From the NCBI RefSeq assembly GCF_036492245.1, contig NZ_AP025286.1, forward strand, positions 1,178,001-1,242,000: a DNA stretch of 64,000 bases, in the 5' to 3' direction. Numbering within the stretch: position 1 is the stretch's first letter; the number at the start of each line of letters is the position of its first letter. The stretch comes from Treponema bryantii. Lineage in GTDB: Bacteria > Spirochaetota > Spirochaetia > Treponematales > Treponemataceae. The notes below the pieces were generated by a model. It saw nothing but the letters and a program-made list of their open reading frames with translations, ran no database searches and was not told where the DNA came from. Below are positions 57,053 to 64,000 of this stretch, piece by piece. Both the position numbers and the translations under genes were made by a program.

Positions 57053-57475
57053 ATGATTGAGCAGTTTTTAAGTTACATTAAAAATATAGTGTTGGAAATC
57101 CCTTTTCCTGCACTTATTGCATTTTCTGTTGTATTTCTTCTTCTGATTATACAGACAATCCGTCTTCATAAAAATCATGCATCGCTTCGTTCAGATGCCA
57201 TTAAACGTTCCCGTTCTGTTCTGGGAGGTCAGCTTGCAGAACAGGTTGCTCCTTATCTGCCGGGCTTTCCATGTAATCCCGGTGACGCCCGCTTTATTGG
57301 TAAGCCGGTTGATTTTATAGCATTTCCCGGTATGACAGAGGATAATAACGTAAAAGAAGTTCTTTTAATTGAAGTGAAAACAGGAAAATCTGCACTCAGC
57401 GGACGAGAAAGAGAGATTAAGCGAGCTGTTACCGAAGGTCGTGTTCGATATGTCGAATATAGAGCTGATGATTAG
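57053..57475 (+). CDS. Membrane-anchored Holliday-junction-resolvase-like endonuclease
   Basis: 140 residues. A membrane helix at about 20-38 precedes a domain like predicted Holliday junction resolvase-related endonucleases (the family typified by COG4741). The domain has Asp in PVDFIAF, Glu-x-Lys in LLIEVKTG and ALSGREREI. The D...ExK pattern is that of PD-(D/E)XK nucleases. The start at 57053 was chosen over 57002 because 57002 falls within the leader of the divergent OmpA-like gene and has no ribosome site; 57053 has a -10 box 6 bases upstream. The last 4 bases overlap the convergent GGDEF-EAL gene. Confidence 0.7.
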   Translation: MIEQFLSYIKNIVLEIPFPALIAFSVVFLLLIIQTIRLHKNHASLRSDAIKRSRSVLGGQLAEQVAPYLPGFPCNPGDARFIGKPVDFIAFPGMTEDNNVKEVLLIEVKTGKSALSGREREIKRAVTEGRVRYVEYRADD

Positions 57476-59136
57476 TTTTTCAGCAGTGCATTTACATCAC
57501 CGGCCAGATATGCGTCACAAAGCTGATATGGCATTGGTTTTCCTCGTAAAAAGCCCTGAACAAAATTACAGTTAAACTTATGAAGCAGCTCAAGCTGTTC
57601 TTTATTTTCAACACCTTCTGCAATAGTTTCAAGCCCCATCTTTTCTACCATATCAATAATAGAGCGGGTGATTGTCGCCTGAACTCCATCTTTTGAAGTG
57701 ATATCGTTTATAAAGGCTTTGTCAATTTTAAGGGTATTCAAAGGCAACATCTGAAGGTAACTTAGGGAAGAATAGCCTGTTCCAAAATCATCAAGAGAAA
57801 CTCGGATGCCCATGGCTTTTATATGGCGGAGCTTATCAATTGCATCTCCCATATTGTTAATCATAACACCTTCTGTGATTTCAATTTCAAGAAGTTCGGG
57901 ATCAACCTTATATTCAAGAATGAGTTCTTCAAGTTCCTGTAAAAAGTTGTCACAGAGAAGTTGAATTGGAGATACGTTTACAGAAATAATTCCACGGAAA
58001 TCGTATTTAGCCTGCCATGTTTTGAGTGTGGTTATAGCTGTTCTTAAAACCCATTTTCCTATAGGAACTATGAGGCCTGATTCTTCGGCAAGAGGAATAA
58101 ATACGGCTGGAGAGATTGTTCCAAGCTCGTCATCATGCCATCTGATAAGGGCTTCAAAACCTCGGAGTTTTCCAGACTGAATATCAAACTGAGGCTGATA
58201 GTACTGTGTAAAGCAGCTTCCCAAAAGGGCTTCGTTCATTTTTGTCTGAAGGGTAAGATGCTGAATGAAAACTCTCTGCATCTCAGGTTCAAAATAAAAA
58301 AAGCTGTTCTTTCCGTTCTTTTTTGCATAATGAACTGCCATGTCTGCAAAGCGAATCAGTTCTTCTTTCTGTTCTGTATTAGCCGGGAACATTGAAATAC
58401 CGCCGGAAACAGAAATCTGTTTCAGCTGGAATGCATCAAAAATACAGTCAATAAAGTTTACAAGAGAATCATCGCTTTCAAAATTTGTGATTATTACAGC
58501 AAACTCATCATCACCGTATCGGAAGATTTGAATGTATTCTCTCTGAAACTGTTTTAGGACATCTGCAACATCAAGAATAACCTGATCTCCTGCAGCACTT
58601 CCAAGGGAATCATTTATATTCTGAAGGTTATCAATATCAACAACAAGAAGGGCAGCCCTGTATTTTTTAAAGCGGGCTGTTTCAAGGGTGATTGCAAAAG
58701 TATCTGCAAAACCTGTTCGGTTTGAAAAGCCTGTCATAGGATCTGTGATAAGGGTTTTCTTTAGTTTTCTATAATATTCGCGTTCAGAAGTTATATTGAT
58801 AAAAGTGATTATGATGTACTTTTCGGAAGGTACATACTTCATCTCAATTTTATACCAGGCTTGAGTTGAAGGTGAAAAGTATTTGATGTCATCATAGAAA
58901 CGGCCGGCAATAGCATCAAGTGCCATTTTAAACCAGGGTATGTCGGAGGTAATATTCATGGAGAAATCAGACCATTTAGGCTTGTTCTGCATAATAAAGC
59001 CGGCGGCTTTTTTTACTTCCTCATTGGTATAAACGATATCAAAATCTATGATTTTTCCAGTGTTGTCTTTAATGGGAGTTCCAACAATAACAGGGGCAGC
59101 GATATTGTCGAGAACAACAGAAAGGTTTACGCTCAT
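57472..59136 (-). CDS. PAS-GGDEF-EAL cyclic-di-GMP protein
   Basis: 554 residues. A PAS-like domain fills about 10-125. The GGDEF domain (about 130-285) has the active-site motif changed to GDDEF (RYGDDEF near 219-225), so diguanylate cyclase activity is uncertain. The EAL domain (about 300-545) keeps EAL (GFEALIRW), the EITEGVM pocket and DDFGTGYSS, so phosphodiesterase activity is likely. No membrane segment is present. It would lower c-di-GMP in response to the PAS signal and so may promote motility. Confidence 0.9.
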   Translation of the reverse strand: MSVNLSVVLDNIAAPVIVGTPIKDNTGKIIDFDIVYTNEEVKKAAGFIMQNKPKWSDFSMNITSDIPWFKMALDAIAGRFYDDIKYFSPSTQAWYKIEMKYVPSEKYIIITFINITSEREYYRKLKKTLITDPMTGFSNRTGFADTFAITLETARFKKYRAALLVVDIDNLQNINDSLGSAAGDQVILDVADVLKQFQREYIQIFRYGDDEFAVIITNFESDDSLVNFIDCIFDAFQLKQISVSGGISMFPANTEQKEELIRFADMAVHYAKKNGKNSFFYFEPEMQRVFIQHLTLQTKMNEALLGSCFTQYYQPQFDIQSGKLRGFEALIRWHDDELGTISPAVFIPLAEESGLIVPIGKWVLRTAITTLKTWQAKYDFRGIISVNVSPIQLLCDNFLQELEELILEYKVDPELLEIEITEGVMINNMGDAIDKLRHIKAMGIRVSLDDFGTGYSSLSYLQMLPLNTLKIDKAFINDITSKDGVQATITRSIIDMVEKMGLETIAEGVENKEQLELLHKFNCNFVQGFLRGKPMPYQLCDAYLAGDVNALLKN

Positions 59137-59228
59137 TTTTTAACCTACTATTTTTATTTACCCCTCTCGGCAATTATTATGGTAAGTCTAAAATGAGCAT
59201 AAGTCAAATTAATTTTATAAAATTGAAT

Positions 59229-59259
59229 TAACTATGGTTATTTTAAATAACCATAGTTA
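59229..59259. terminator. 31-bp near-perfect palindrome after potD
   Basis: TAACTATGGTTATTT / AAATAACCATAGTTA pair over 15 bp around one base. It lies 8 bases after the potD stop. The following reverse-strand sequence is A/T-rich but has no clean U run, so it could be a terminator or a 3' stabiliser. Confidence 0.55.
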
Positions 59260-59267
59260 TTGAAGTT

Positions 59268-60314
59268 TTAGTCAGCAGTAAAACGAATTGTTTCCCACTT
59301 TTCGTTGAATTTTTCGAGATCTTCACCTACATCAAGCTTGAGTTCACCAGAAGCCATTTCCTCTGCCTTGTACATTGGAACTGTTGTGCGGTGTTTTTCT
59401 GCTTCGAGGTTTACATAACCTGGGAAACGGAAATCATCGAGGAACATAGCATAAATTTCTGGTCTATGGATGAAGTTGATGAACTCGTTGGCGCGGTCGT
59501 AATGTTTTGCCCCCTTAAGAATAACCATAGAGTCGAGATACATAGGACCACCTTCTTTTGGAATAAAGAAGTCAATCATATCTTCCTGCTTTTCTTCCGG
59601 AACTTCACCAAATACAACTTCAGCATAACCCTGGCATACCCAGAAGTCTCCTGCAGCAAAAGACTTACCAAAGCCTTCTGCATCAAACTTTACAAGGTTT
59701 GGCTTCCATGAAGTGTTGATAAGGTCTGTAGCAGCCTGAAGCTTTGCGTCATCAACTGTGTTTACAGAAAGTCCCTGGTAAGCAAGAGCGTCACCGATAA
59801 CTTCACGCATATCATCCATCATAGACATGTGGCCTTTGAGGTCTGTGCGTGCAAAAATGTTCCATGATTTTTCATAATTAGATACCTTCTGTTTGTTTAC
59901 AGCAATACCAGCCATACCAAGATAGTAAGGAACCTGCCATTCCATTTCAGGGTCAAAAGTCATAAGCTTTTTGGTATCAATGTTGATGTATTTCTTGTTT
60001 GTGAACTTTGTCTGATCAATTTTCTGAAGCATCTTCTGATTGATCATGATAGATGTGTAGTCCTGTGATGGGAATGTGATGTCATATCCCTTAGCTCCGG
60101 CCTTGAGTTTAGCATACATAACTTCGTTTGAGTCGAAGGTATCAACTTTTACTGTACAGTTGAATTCTTTTTCAAAAGCCTTGAGAACTGAATCTGGAGT
60201 GTAATAAGTCCAGTTATAAAGATAAAGAGTTCCATCATCTTTTTCATCACCACATGAGGTGAAAGTGAATGTGACAGCAACAAGTGCCATAATTGCAAGT
60301 GCAATCTTTTTCAT
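59268..60314 (-). CDS. potD: Spermidine/putrescine ABC transporter, substrate-binding lipoprotein
   Basis: 348 residues. The signal ends in TSC, making Cys 21 the lipid anchor. The solute-binding fold follows PotD (LYLYNWTYYTPDSVLKAFEKEF, then DTFDSNEVMYAKLK and GYDITFPS). Binding-pocket Trp, Tyr and Asp residues of the family are present. GGAG lies 7 bases before the start. It is the last gene of potABCD and is separated from potC by a palindrome, so its level could differ from the permease. Confidence 0.93.
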   Translation of the reverse strand: MKKIALAIMALVAVTFTFTSCGDEKDDGTLYLYNWTYYTPDSVLKAFEKEFNCTVKVDTFDSNEVMYAKLKAGAKGYDITFPSQDYTSIMINQKMLQKIDQTKFTNKKYINIDTKKLMTFDPEMEWQVPYYLGMAGIAVNKQKVSNYEKSWNIFARTDLKGHMSMMDDMREVIGDALAYQGLSVNTVDDAKLQAATDLINTSWKPNLVKFDAEGFGKSFAAGDFWVCQGYAEVVFGEVPEEKQEDMIDFFIPKEGGPMYLDSMVILKGAKHYDRANEFINFIHRPEIYAMFLDDFRFPGYVNLEAEKHRTTVPMYKAEEMASGELKLDVGEDLEKFNEKWETIRFTAD

Positions 60315-60331
60315 TAAAATCTCCTATTCTC

Positions 60332-60403
60332 CGTCATTGCGAGGAGCAAAGCGACGTGGCAATCTATTGCAATGGATTGCTTCGCCTTTGGCTCGCAATG
60401 ACG
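60332..60403. repeat. REP-like palindrome between potC and potD
   Basis: CGTCATTGCGAG / CTCGCAATGACG form 12-bp perfect outer arms. Inner parts (CAAAGCGA, GCAATC / GATTGC, TCGCcTTTG) continue the symmetry. The sequence belongs to the widespread GTCATTGCGAG-type repeat seen in many phyla. On the reverse strand it follows the potC stop by 11 bases. Confidence 0.8.
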
Positions 60404-60414
60404 AATAAATAATA

Positions 60415-61296
60415 TTAATGACCTGCAGCAAAGCCTTTGAGTCCCTTACGGCAGATAAAGGCAATCGAACAGGTAAAAATAATCATAATTACAGAAAGTG
60501 AATTGATTACCGGTGAAACTCCGAAGCGGATCATCGAGTAAACATAAAGCGGCAGGGTAGTAGAACCAGGGCCTGCAACAAAGAATGTGATTACAAAGTC
60601 TTCAAGAGACATTGTAATTGCCATGAGGAAGCCGGAAAGAATTCCTGGCATGATAGCAGGAACGACAACCTTGAACATTGTCTGAACTTCGGTAGCTCCA
60701 AGGTCATGTGATGCTTCTACGATAGAGTAATCAAACTCGTCGAGGCGTGCATTTACCATAAGGAAAACAAACGGAAGACAGAAGGTTGTGTGTGCGGCAA
60801 ATACGGTAAAAAGTCCAAGCGGCATATGAATACCACTAAAGAAAATTACCATAGAAATACCGATGATAACTTCCGGCAAAACCATAGGAAGGTAGGTGAG
60901 TGTCTGAATGAATTTCTTTCCGCGGAACTTATACCAGTTTACACCGATAGAAGCCATAGTTCCCAGTACTGTAGAAACAGCTGCAGAAGAAAAAGCAATC
61001 AGAATACTATTTAAAAGAGCCTGCCACAGAGCTTTTGAATTAAAGAAAAGCTCCTTATACCAGGTAAGGCTTACCTTTGTAAACTCTGCACCCTTGCTTT
61101 CATTGAAGGAATAAACAATGATTACAAAGAGAGGCAGAAAGAGGAACACTATAGTGAGCCAGAGTACAAGCTTTGAAAATGAAAATTTGTGATTATGACG
61201 TCTCCATGCACGTTTAGCGTGACGGGCATTTTCAGAGCGAGGTTTATTCATGCTTGCGAAGGCGTTATGAAACAGTACACCAAGAGTTCTTGCCAT
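60415..61296 (-). CDS. potC: Spermidine/putrescine ABC transporter permease
   Basis: 293 residues with six membrane helices starting near residue 35, after a basic N-terminus rich in Arg, Lys and His. The EAA loop that contacts the ATPase is EASHDLGATEVQTMFKVVVP near 193-212. It shares the ATG/stop junction with potB (one-base overlap). It imports polyamines together with PotB. The extended N-terminus of about 30 residues is longer than in E. coli PotC. Confidence 0.93.
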   Translation of the reverse strand: MARTLGVLFHNAFASMNKPRSENARHAKRAWRRHNHKFSFSKLVLWLTIVFLFLPLFVIIVYSFNESKGAEFTKVSLTWYKELFFNSKALWQALLNSILIAFSSAAVSTVLGTMASIGVNWYKFRGKKFIQTLTYLPMVLPEVIIGISMVIFFSGIHMPLGLFTVFAAHTTFCLPFVFLMVNARLDEFDYSIVEASHDLGATEVQTMFKVVVPAIMPGILSGFLMAITMSLEDFVITFFVAGPGSTTLPLYVYSMIRFGVSPVINSLSVIMIIFTCSIAFICRKGLKGFAAGH

Positions 61297-62204
61297 TACT
61301 GTACACCTCCAACATAGTTATCTTCTTTTGTATTCTTTTTCTTGAGCTGAGCTTCCTGTGAATTAGAGCGGGTAATCATCATAATTCCAATAACAGAAAT
61401 AATTGTAATTACCATAGAGAATGCAGCAGCAAGAGGCCAGTTACGTGTCTTCTGAACCTGATCAACAATGATGTTTCCGAGCATGTAAGAATCTTTTCCA
61501 CCAACGAGGAGAGGTACTGTATATGCACCGAAAATCGGAATGAAGGTAAAAATCAGTGCAGAAATAATACCGCTGCGGATTCCCGGAATCAGAACCTTAA
61601 ACATAGACTGTGGCTTAGTTGCTCCAAGGTCGCGTGCGGCTTCAAGGAGAGAAAAGTCAAATCGGTCTACTGCAGTAAAGATTGGTAGAATTGCATACGG
61701 AATATACATATACACGCTTACAAGAATAACGGCCTTAGTATTATATAGGAAAGGAACATAATCCTTTATAAGATGCAGCTTCATCAAAATCTGATTGAGA
61801 ATACCGTCGTTGTTCAAAATGCTCATCCAGGCAAAAATGCGGATAAGTGAGTTTGTCCAGAACGGAATGATAATCATAAAAAGGAAGAGAGTCTGATGAC
61901 GGCTGCGGGCCATTGCATAAGCACTCGGAATTGAAACTAAAATCGTTAATATAGTAGAAATAATAGTGATTTTAAGAGTTCTAAGTACAATCAGACCATA
62001 TTCCGGCTTACACATCTGCTTATAAGCTTTGAGAGAGAACTTCCATTCAACGCCACCGTAAACACCTTTCTTTAAAAAACTGTAGATAAAGATGATTACA
62101 AGTGGAGCAACAAAGAAAATAATAAACCAGAGTCCCATTGGCCAGCCGTAAAAAGAGCCGACGCGGGAATCATGTAATTCTTTAGATAGTCGTTTATCTT
62201 TCAT
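61296..62204 (-). CDS. potB: Spermidine/putrescine ABC transporter permease
   Basis: 302 residues with six membrane helices. The EAA loop is EAARDLGATKPQSMFKVLIP near 189-208. It overlaps potA and potC by one base each, so the three proteins are translated in step. A charged C-terminal tail (KKKNTKEDN) follows the last helix. Confidence 0.93.
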   Translation of the reverse strand: MKDKRLSKELHDSRVGSFYGWPMGLWFIIFFVAPLVIIFIYSFLKKGVYGGVEWKFSLKAYKQMCKPEYGLIVLRTLKITIISTILTILVSIPSAYAMARSRHQTLFLFMIIIPFWTNSLIRIFAWMSILNNDGILNQILMKLHLIKDYVPFLYNTKAVILVSVYMYIPYAILPIFTAVDRFDFSLLEAARDLGATKPQSMFKVLIPGIRSGIISALIFTFIPIFGAYTVPLLVGGKDSYMLGNIIVDQVQKTRNWPLAAAFSMVITIISVIGIMMITRSNSQEAQLKKKNTKEDNYVGGVQ

Positions 62205-63397
62205 TATTTATTGATGTCCTCAACAATATAAGCGTCTTCTGCAGACCAGGAAACATAAACCCTGTCTTTCCACTGGATAACAGGACCATCATCCATATAG
62301 TCCGTATGCTGCTTGAATACTTTGATAACTTTACCTGTATCAAGCTTTACATAGAACTTAGACTGGAAGCCTGAATAAATAGGCTCCTCTACGATTCCAC
62401 TGAAAACATTTATATCTGTGCGGCCACCGGTTGAAGGTGGTTCAAGAGTAATTCTGATTTTTTCAGGACGGATAGTGAAGGCAACTTTCTGACCTTTGTC
62501 TGTGTGCTCGTAATCTGTAACCTGCATAAAGCGGTCGAGGGCTGCTTCTGCGGCTGTATCTGTTGCAAGAGGTGCCTGCTTTCCGAGCTCCGGTACACTG
62601 AGGGTAGCCATAAAATCATCGTTACCGGCAGTGTCCTTGTGAGGAACACAGTCTACAACTTCAGCATCAAAGAGGTTAGTTTCTCCAATAAACTGAGCAA
62701 CAAACTGAGTTGCAGGGCTTTCGTAAATTTCGTATGGAGTTCCTATCTGAAGTACATGACCTGCGTTCATAACTGCAATGCGGTCAGAAACAGAAAGAGC
62801 TTCACTCTGATCGTGAGTTACATAGATAAATGTAATACCAATCTGGTCGTGAAGACGATCCAGATCAATAAGAAGATTTGCGCGGAGCTTTGCATCAAGG
62901 GCAGAAAGAGGCTCGTCGAGCAGAAGAACCTTAGGCTCGTTGATGAGGGCGCGGGCAATAGCAACACGCTGTTTCTGTCCACCTGAGAGTTGGTTTGGCT
63001 TTTTGTTAATGTGCTGATCCAGCTGTACAAGGTGTACGTATTCGCGAACCTTTTTATCAATTTCATCCTTAGGGAGTTTCTTAAGACGCAGAGAGAATGC
63101 TACGTTTTCGTAAACAGTCATGTGAGGAAAAAGAGCATAAGTCTGGAAAACGGTATTTGATTCGCGCTTATCCGGTGAAAGAGGAATTACGTTCTTGTCA
63201 TCAAAAAGAACTACTCCATCATCTGGAGACTCAAAACCTGCAATTATGCGGAGAAGTGTAGTTTTTCCGCATCCAGAAGGACCAAGAAGAGAGAAGAACT
63301 CTCCCGGTTCAATAGTAAAATTGATGTCATCCAGGGCAACAAAATCGCCGAATCTTTTGGATACATGATCAATGGTAACCTGACTTCCTTTCACCAA
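62204..63397 (-). CDS. potA: Spermidine/putrescine ABC transporter ATPase
   Basis: 397 residues. Walker A is GPSGCGKT near 39-46, signature LSGGQKQR near 137-144, Walker B LLLDEP near 158-163, and the H-loop His in [10 protein letters not shown]-terminal TOBE domain (about 240-390) follows, with an insertion of about 40 residues near 265-310 compared with short PotA. Start TTG 63397 (or GTG 63394) with CGAGG upstream. It powers polyamine uptake by PotBC. Confidence 0.95.
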   Translation of the reverse strand: MVKGSQVTIDHVSKRFGDFVALDDINFTIEPGEFFSLLGPSGCGKTTLLRIIAGFESPDDGVVLFDDKNVIPLSPDKRESNTVFQTYALFPHMTVYENVAFSLRLKKLPKDEIDKKVREYVHLVQLDQHINKKPNQLSGGQKQRVAIARALINEPKVLLLDEPLSALDAKLRANLLIDLDRLHDQIGITFIYVTHDQSEALSVSDRIAVMNAGHVLQIGTPYEIYESPATQFVAQFIGETNLFDAEVVDCVPHKDTAGNDDFMATLSVPELGKQAPLATDTAAEAALDRFMQVTDYEHTDKGQKVAFTIRPEKIRITLEPPSTGGRTDINVFSGIVEEPIYSGFQSKFYVKLDTGKVIKVFKQHTDYMDDGPVIQWKDRVYVSWSAEDAYIVEDINK

Positions 63398-63429
63398 GCA
63401 ACCTCGAAAATAATAATGTTATAAAGATT

Positions 63430-63458
63430 AAAATGATACATATATACAATTATGTCAA
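63430..63458 (-). promoter_or_regulatory. Candidate potA promoter
   Basis: On the reverse strand TTGACA (63458-63453), 17 bases, then CATTTT (63435-63430). The same pair of boxes precedes fabD. The -35 is perfect and the -10 is weak, so an activator or another factor may help. Confidence 0.4.
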
Positions 63459-63524
63459 TAAAAAAAAGAAAATAATTGAAAGATTTCATAAATTGAATTA
63501 TTCTAAATAGTGAGGTTACTTAAT

Positions 63525-63749
63525 ATGATTTCTATTATACTTGGAATACTTTTTATTGCGTTTACAGTTTTTGCAGTTCTGCCTATGTGTCCACTTAACT
63601 GGGGCGCAGATGTAATTGCATTTTTGAAGGGCGGAGCTCCAGTTTTTGCAGCTCTCATCGGACTTATCTGTCTTTTCATTGGTGCTGCAGATATTAAAGA
63701 TAAAAAAGAAGCTAAAAAAGAAGATGCTGCTAAAAACGACCAGCAGTAG
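63525..63749 (+). CDS. Small two-helix membrane protein
   Basis: 74 residues from ATG 63525 (TGAGG upstream; a GTG at 63510 would add five residues). Two hydrophobic segments at about 3-22 and 33-55 are joined by a short loop with Cys and Trp (MCPLNWGAD). A charged Lys/Asp tail follows. The tail is like that of the 53802 protein. No family was recognised. It lies divergent from potA and just before rplM, whose promoter follows its stop. Confidence 0.6.
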   Translation: MISIILGILFIAFTVFAVLPMCPLNWGADVIAFLKGGAPVFAALIGLICLFIGAADIKDKKEAKKEDAAKNDQQ

Positions 63750-63751
63750 TA

Positions 63752-63779
63752 TTGACTCAATCTATTGAAATCTGATAAT
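63752..63779 (+). promoter_or_regulatory. Promoter of rplM
   Basis: TTGACT (63752-63757) and GATAAT (63774-63779, preceded by CT) are separated by 16 bases. The leader to rplM is about 107 bases. Confidence 0.55.
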
Positions 63780-63793
63780 ATACTTTACCCGTT

Positions 63794-63826
63794 ATTGGAT
63801 TTTTGACTGCTCATCGAAAATCCAAT
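63794..63826 (+). promoter_or_regulatory. Hairpin in the rplM leader
   Basis: ATTGGATTTT / AAAATCCAAT pair perfectly over 10 bp with a 13-base loop, 67 bases before the rplM start. It is a candidate site for feedback by L13 or another regulator; no T run follows. Confidence 0.45.
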
Positions 63827-63892
63827 GCAGTTTCAGTTCAGATGCAAGTTCTGGAACCGCAGATAAACTTTAATTTTACAGTAAGGTATATC

Positions 63893-64000
63893 ATGGAAAC
63901 TATTTTCGTTAAAGAATACGAACAGGCTCGCAAATGGTACGTTATTGACGCAGCCGGAAAACCACTTGGACGTGTTGCTGCAAAGGCAGCTTATATTGCA
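63893..64000 (+). CDS. rplM: 50S ribosomal protein L13, N-terminal part
   Basis: The first 36 codons of L13 before the window ends. The segment KWYVIDAAGKPLGRVAAKAA (about 14-33) is the typical L13 start that contacts 23S rRNA. rpsI is expected next. GTAAGGT precedes the ATG. Confidence 0.93.
   Translation, partial: METIFVKEYEQARKWYVIDAAGKPLGRVAAKAAYIA

Overview
The window is AT-rich, densely coded bacterial DNA using the standard code. It most likely comes from a gut or rumen Treponema-type spirochaete. The evidence is combined: many lipoproteins with relaxed lipoboxes, SpoVG next to IspE, a FliM/FliN-like protein, two MAF/DUF115 glycosyltransferase paralogues, a chemoreceptor, a polyamine ABC transporter, and two cytoplasmic glycosidases (GH95, GH43) suited to scavenging host or plant sugars. 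The genus is an inference; no 16S rRNA gene is present.

Layout. 1-7.3 kb: accessory-looking genes, with a GNAT end, a NUDIX-HD fusion, an XRE-FliM/FliN fusion regulator (reverse strand), a DUF2087 protein, a glycerophosphodiesterase, a histidine phosphatase, an HD hydrolase, a second NUDIX protein and a single-gene OLD-type ATPase/TOPRIM protein. 7.4-10.6 kb: GH95 and a lipoprotein. 10.7-15.5 kb: rplU-rpmA-obgE-nadD-yqeK-LCP-rsfS. 15.6-17.3 kb: NhaC antiporter with an unlisted 53-residue partner. 17.4-20.1 kb: fabD-fabF-fabZ. 20.2-23.6 kb: a flavin desaturase-like protein with a ferredoxin-reductase-like partner, then a lipoprotein. 23.7-30.8 kb: PASTA-type penicillin-binding protein, MAF glycosyltransferase, LysM-M23 peptidase, zinc ribbon, and a propeller plus degenerate deacetylase. 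30.9-32.9 kb (reverse): a very acidic protein, tRNA-Gln, spoVG, ispE. 33.0-41.7 kb: secreted protein, rplY, then tilS-TPR-HtrA-lepA. 41.7-47.9 kb (reverse): second MAF protein, PpiD-like foldase, ddl, murE. 47.9-52 kb: queD, a chemoreceptor, hisF-hisH. 52.2-59.1 kb: GH43, small membrane protein, RecQ, OmpA-like protein, a predicted endonuclease, and a PAS-GGDEF-EAL protein. 59.2-63.4 kb (reverse): potABCD. 63.5 kb to the end: a small membrane protein and the start of rplM.

The strongest unusual signals are four. First, an XRE DNA-binding domain fused to a complete FliM-FliN-like body. Second, a recurrent -10 hexamer 6-7 bases before start codons with no Shine-Dalgarno, suggesting frequent leaderless transcription. 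Third, long nested palindromic intergenic elements (52.0, 55.6 and 60.3 kb, and one mirroring the tRNA-Gln end). Fourth, enzyme-fold proteins that have lost catalytic motifs (NodB-like, LCP-like). No CRISPR array, prophage or insertion sequence was seen.
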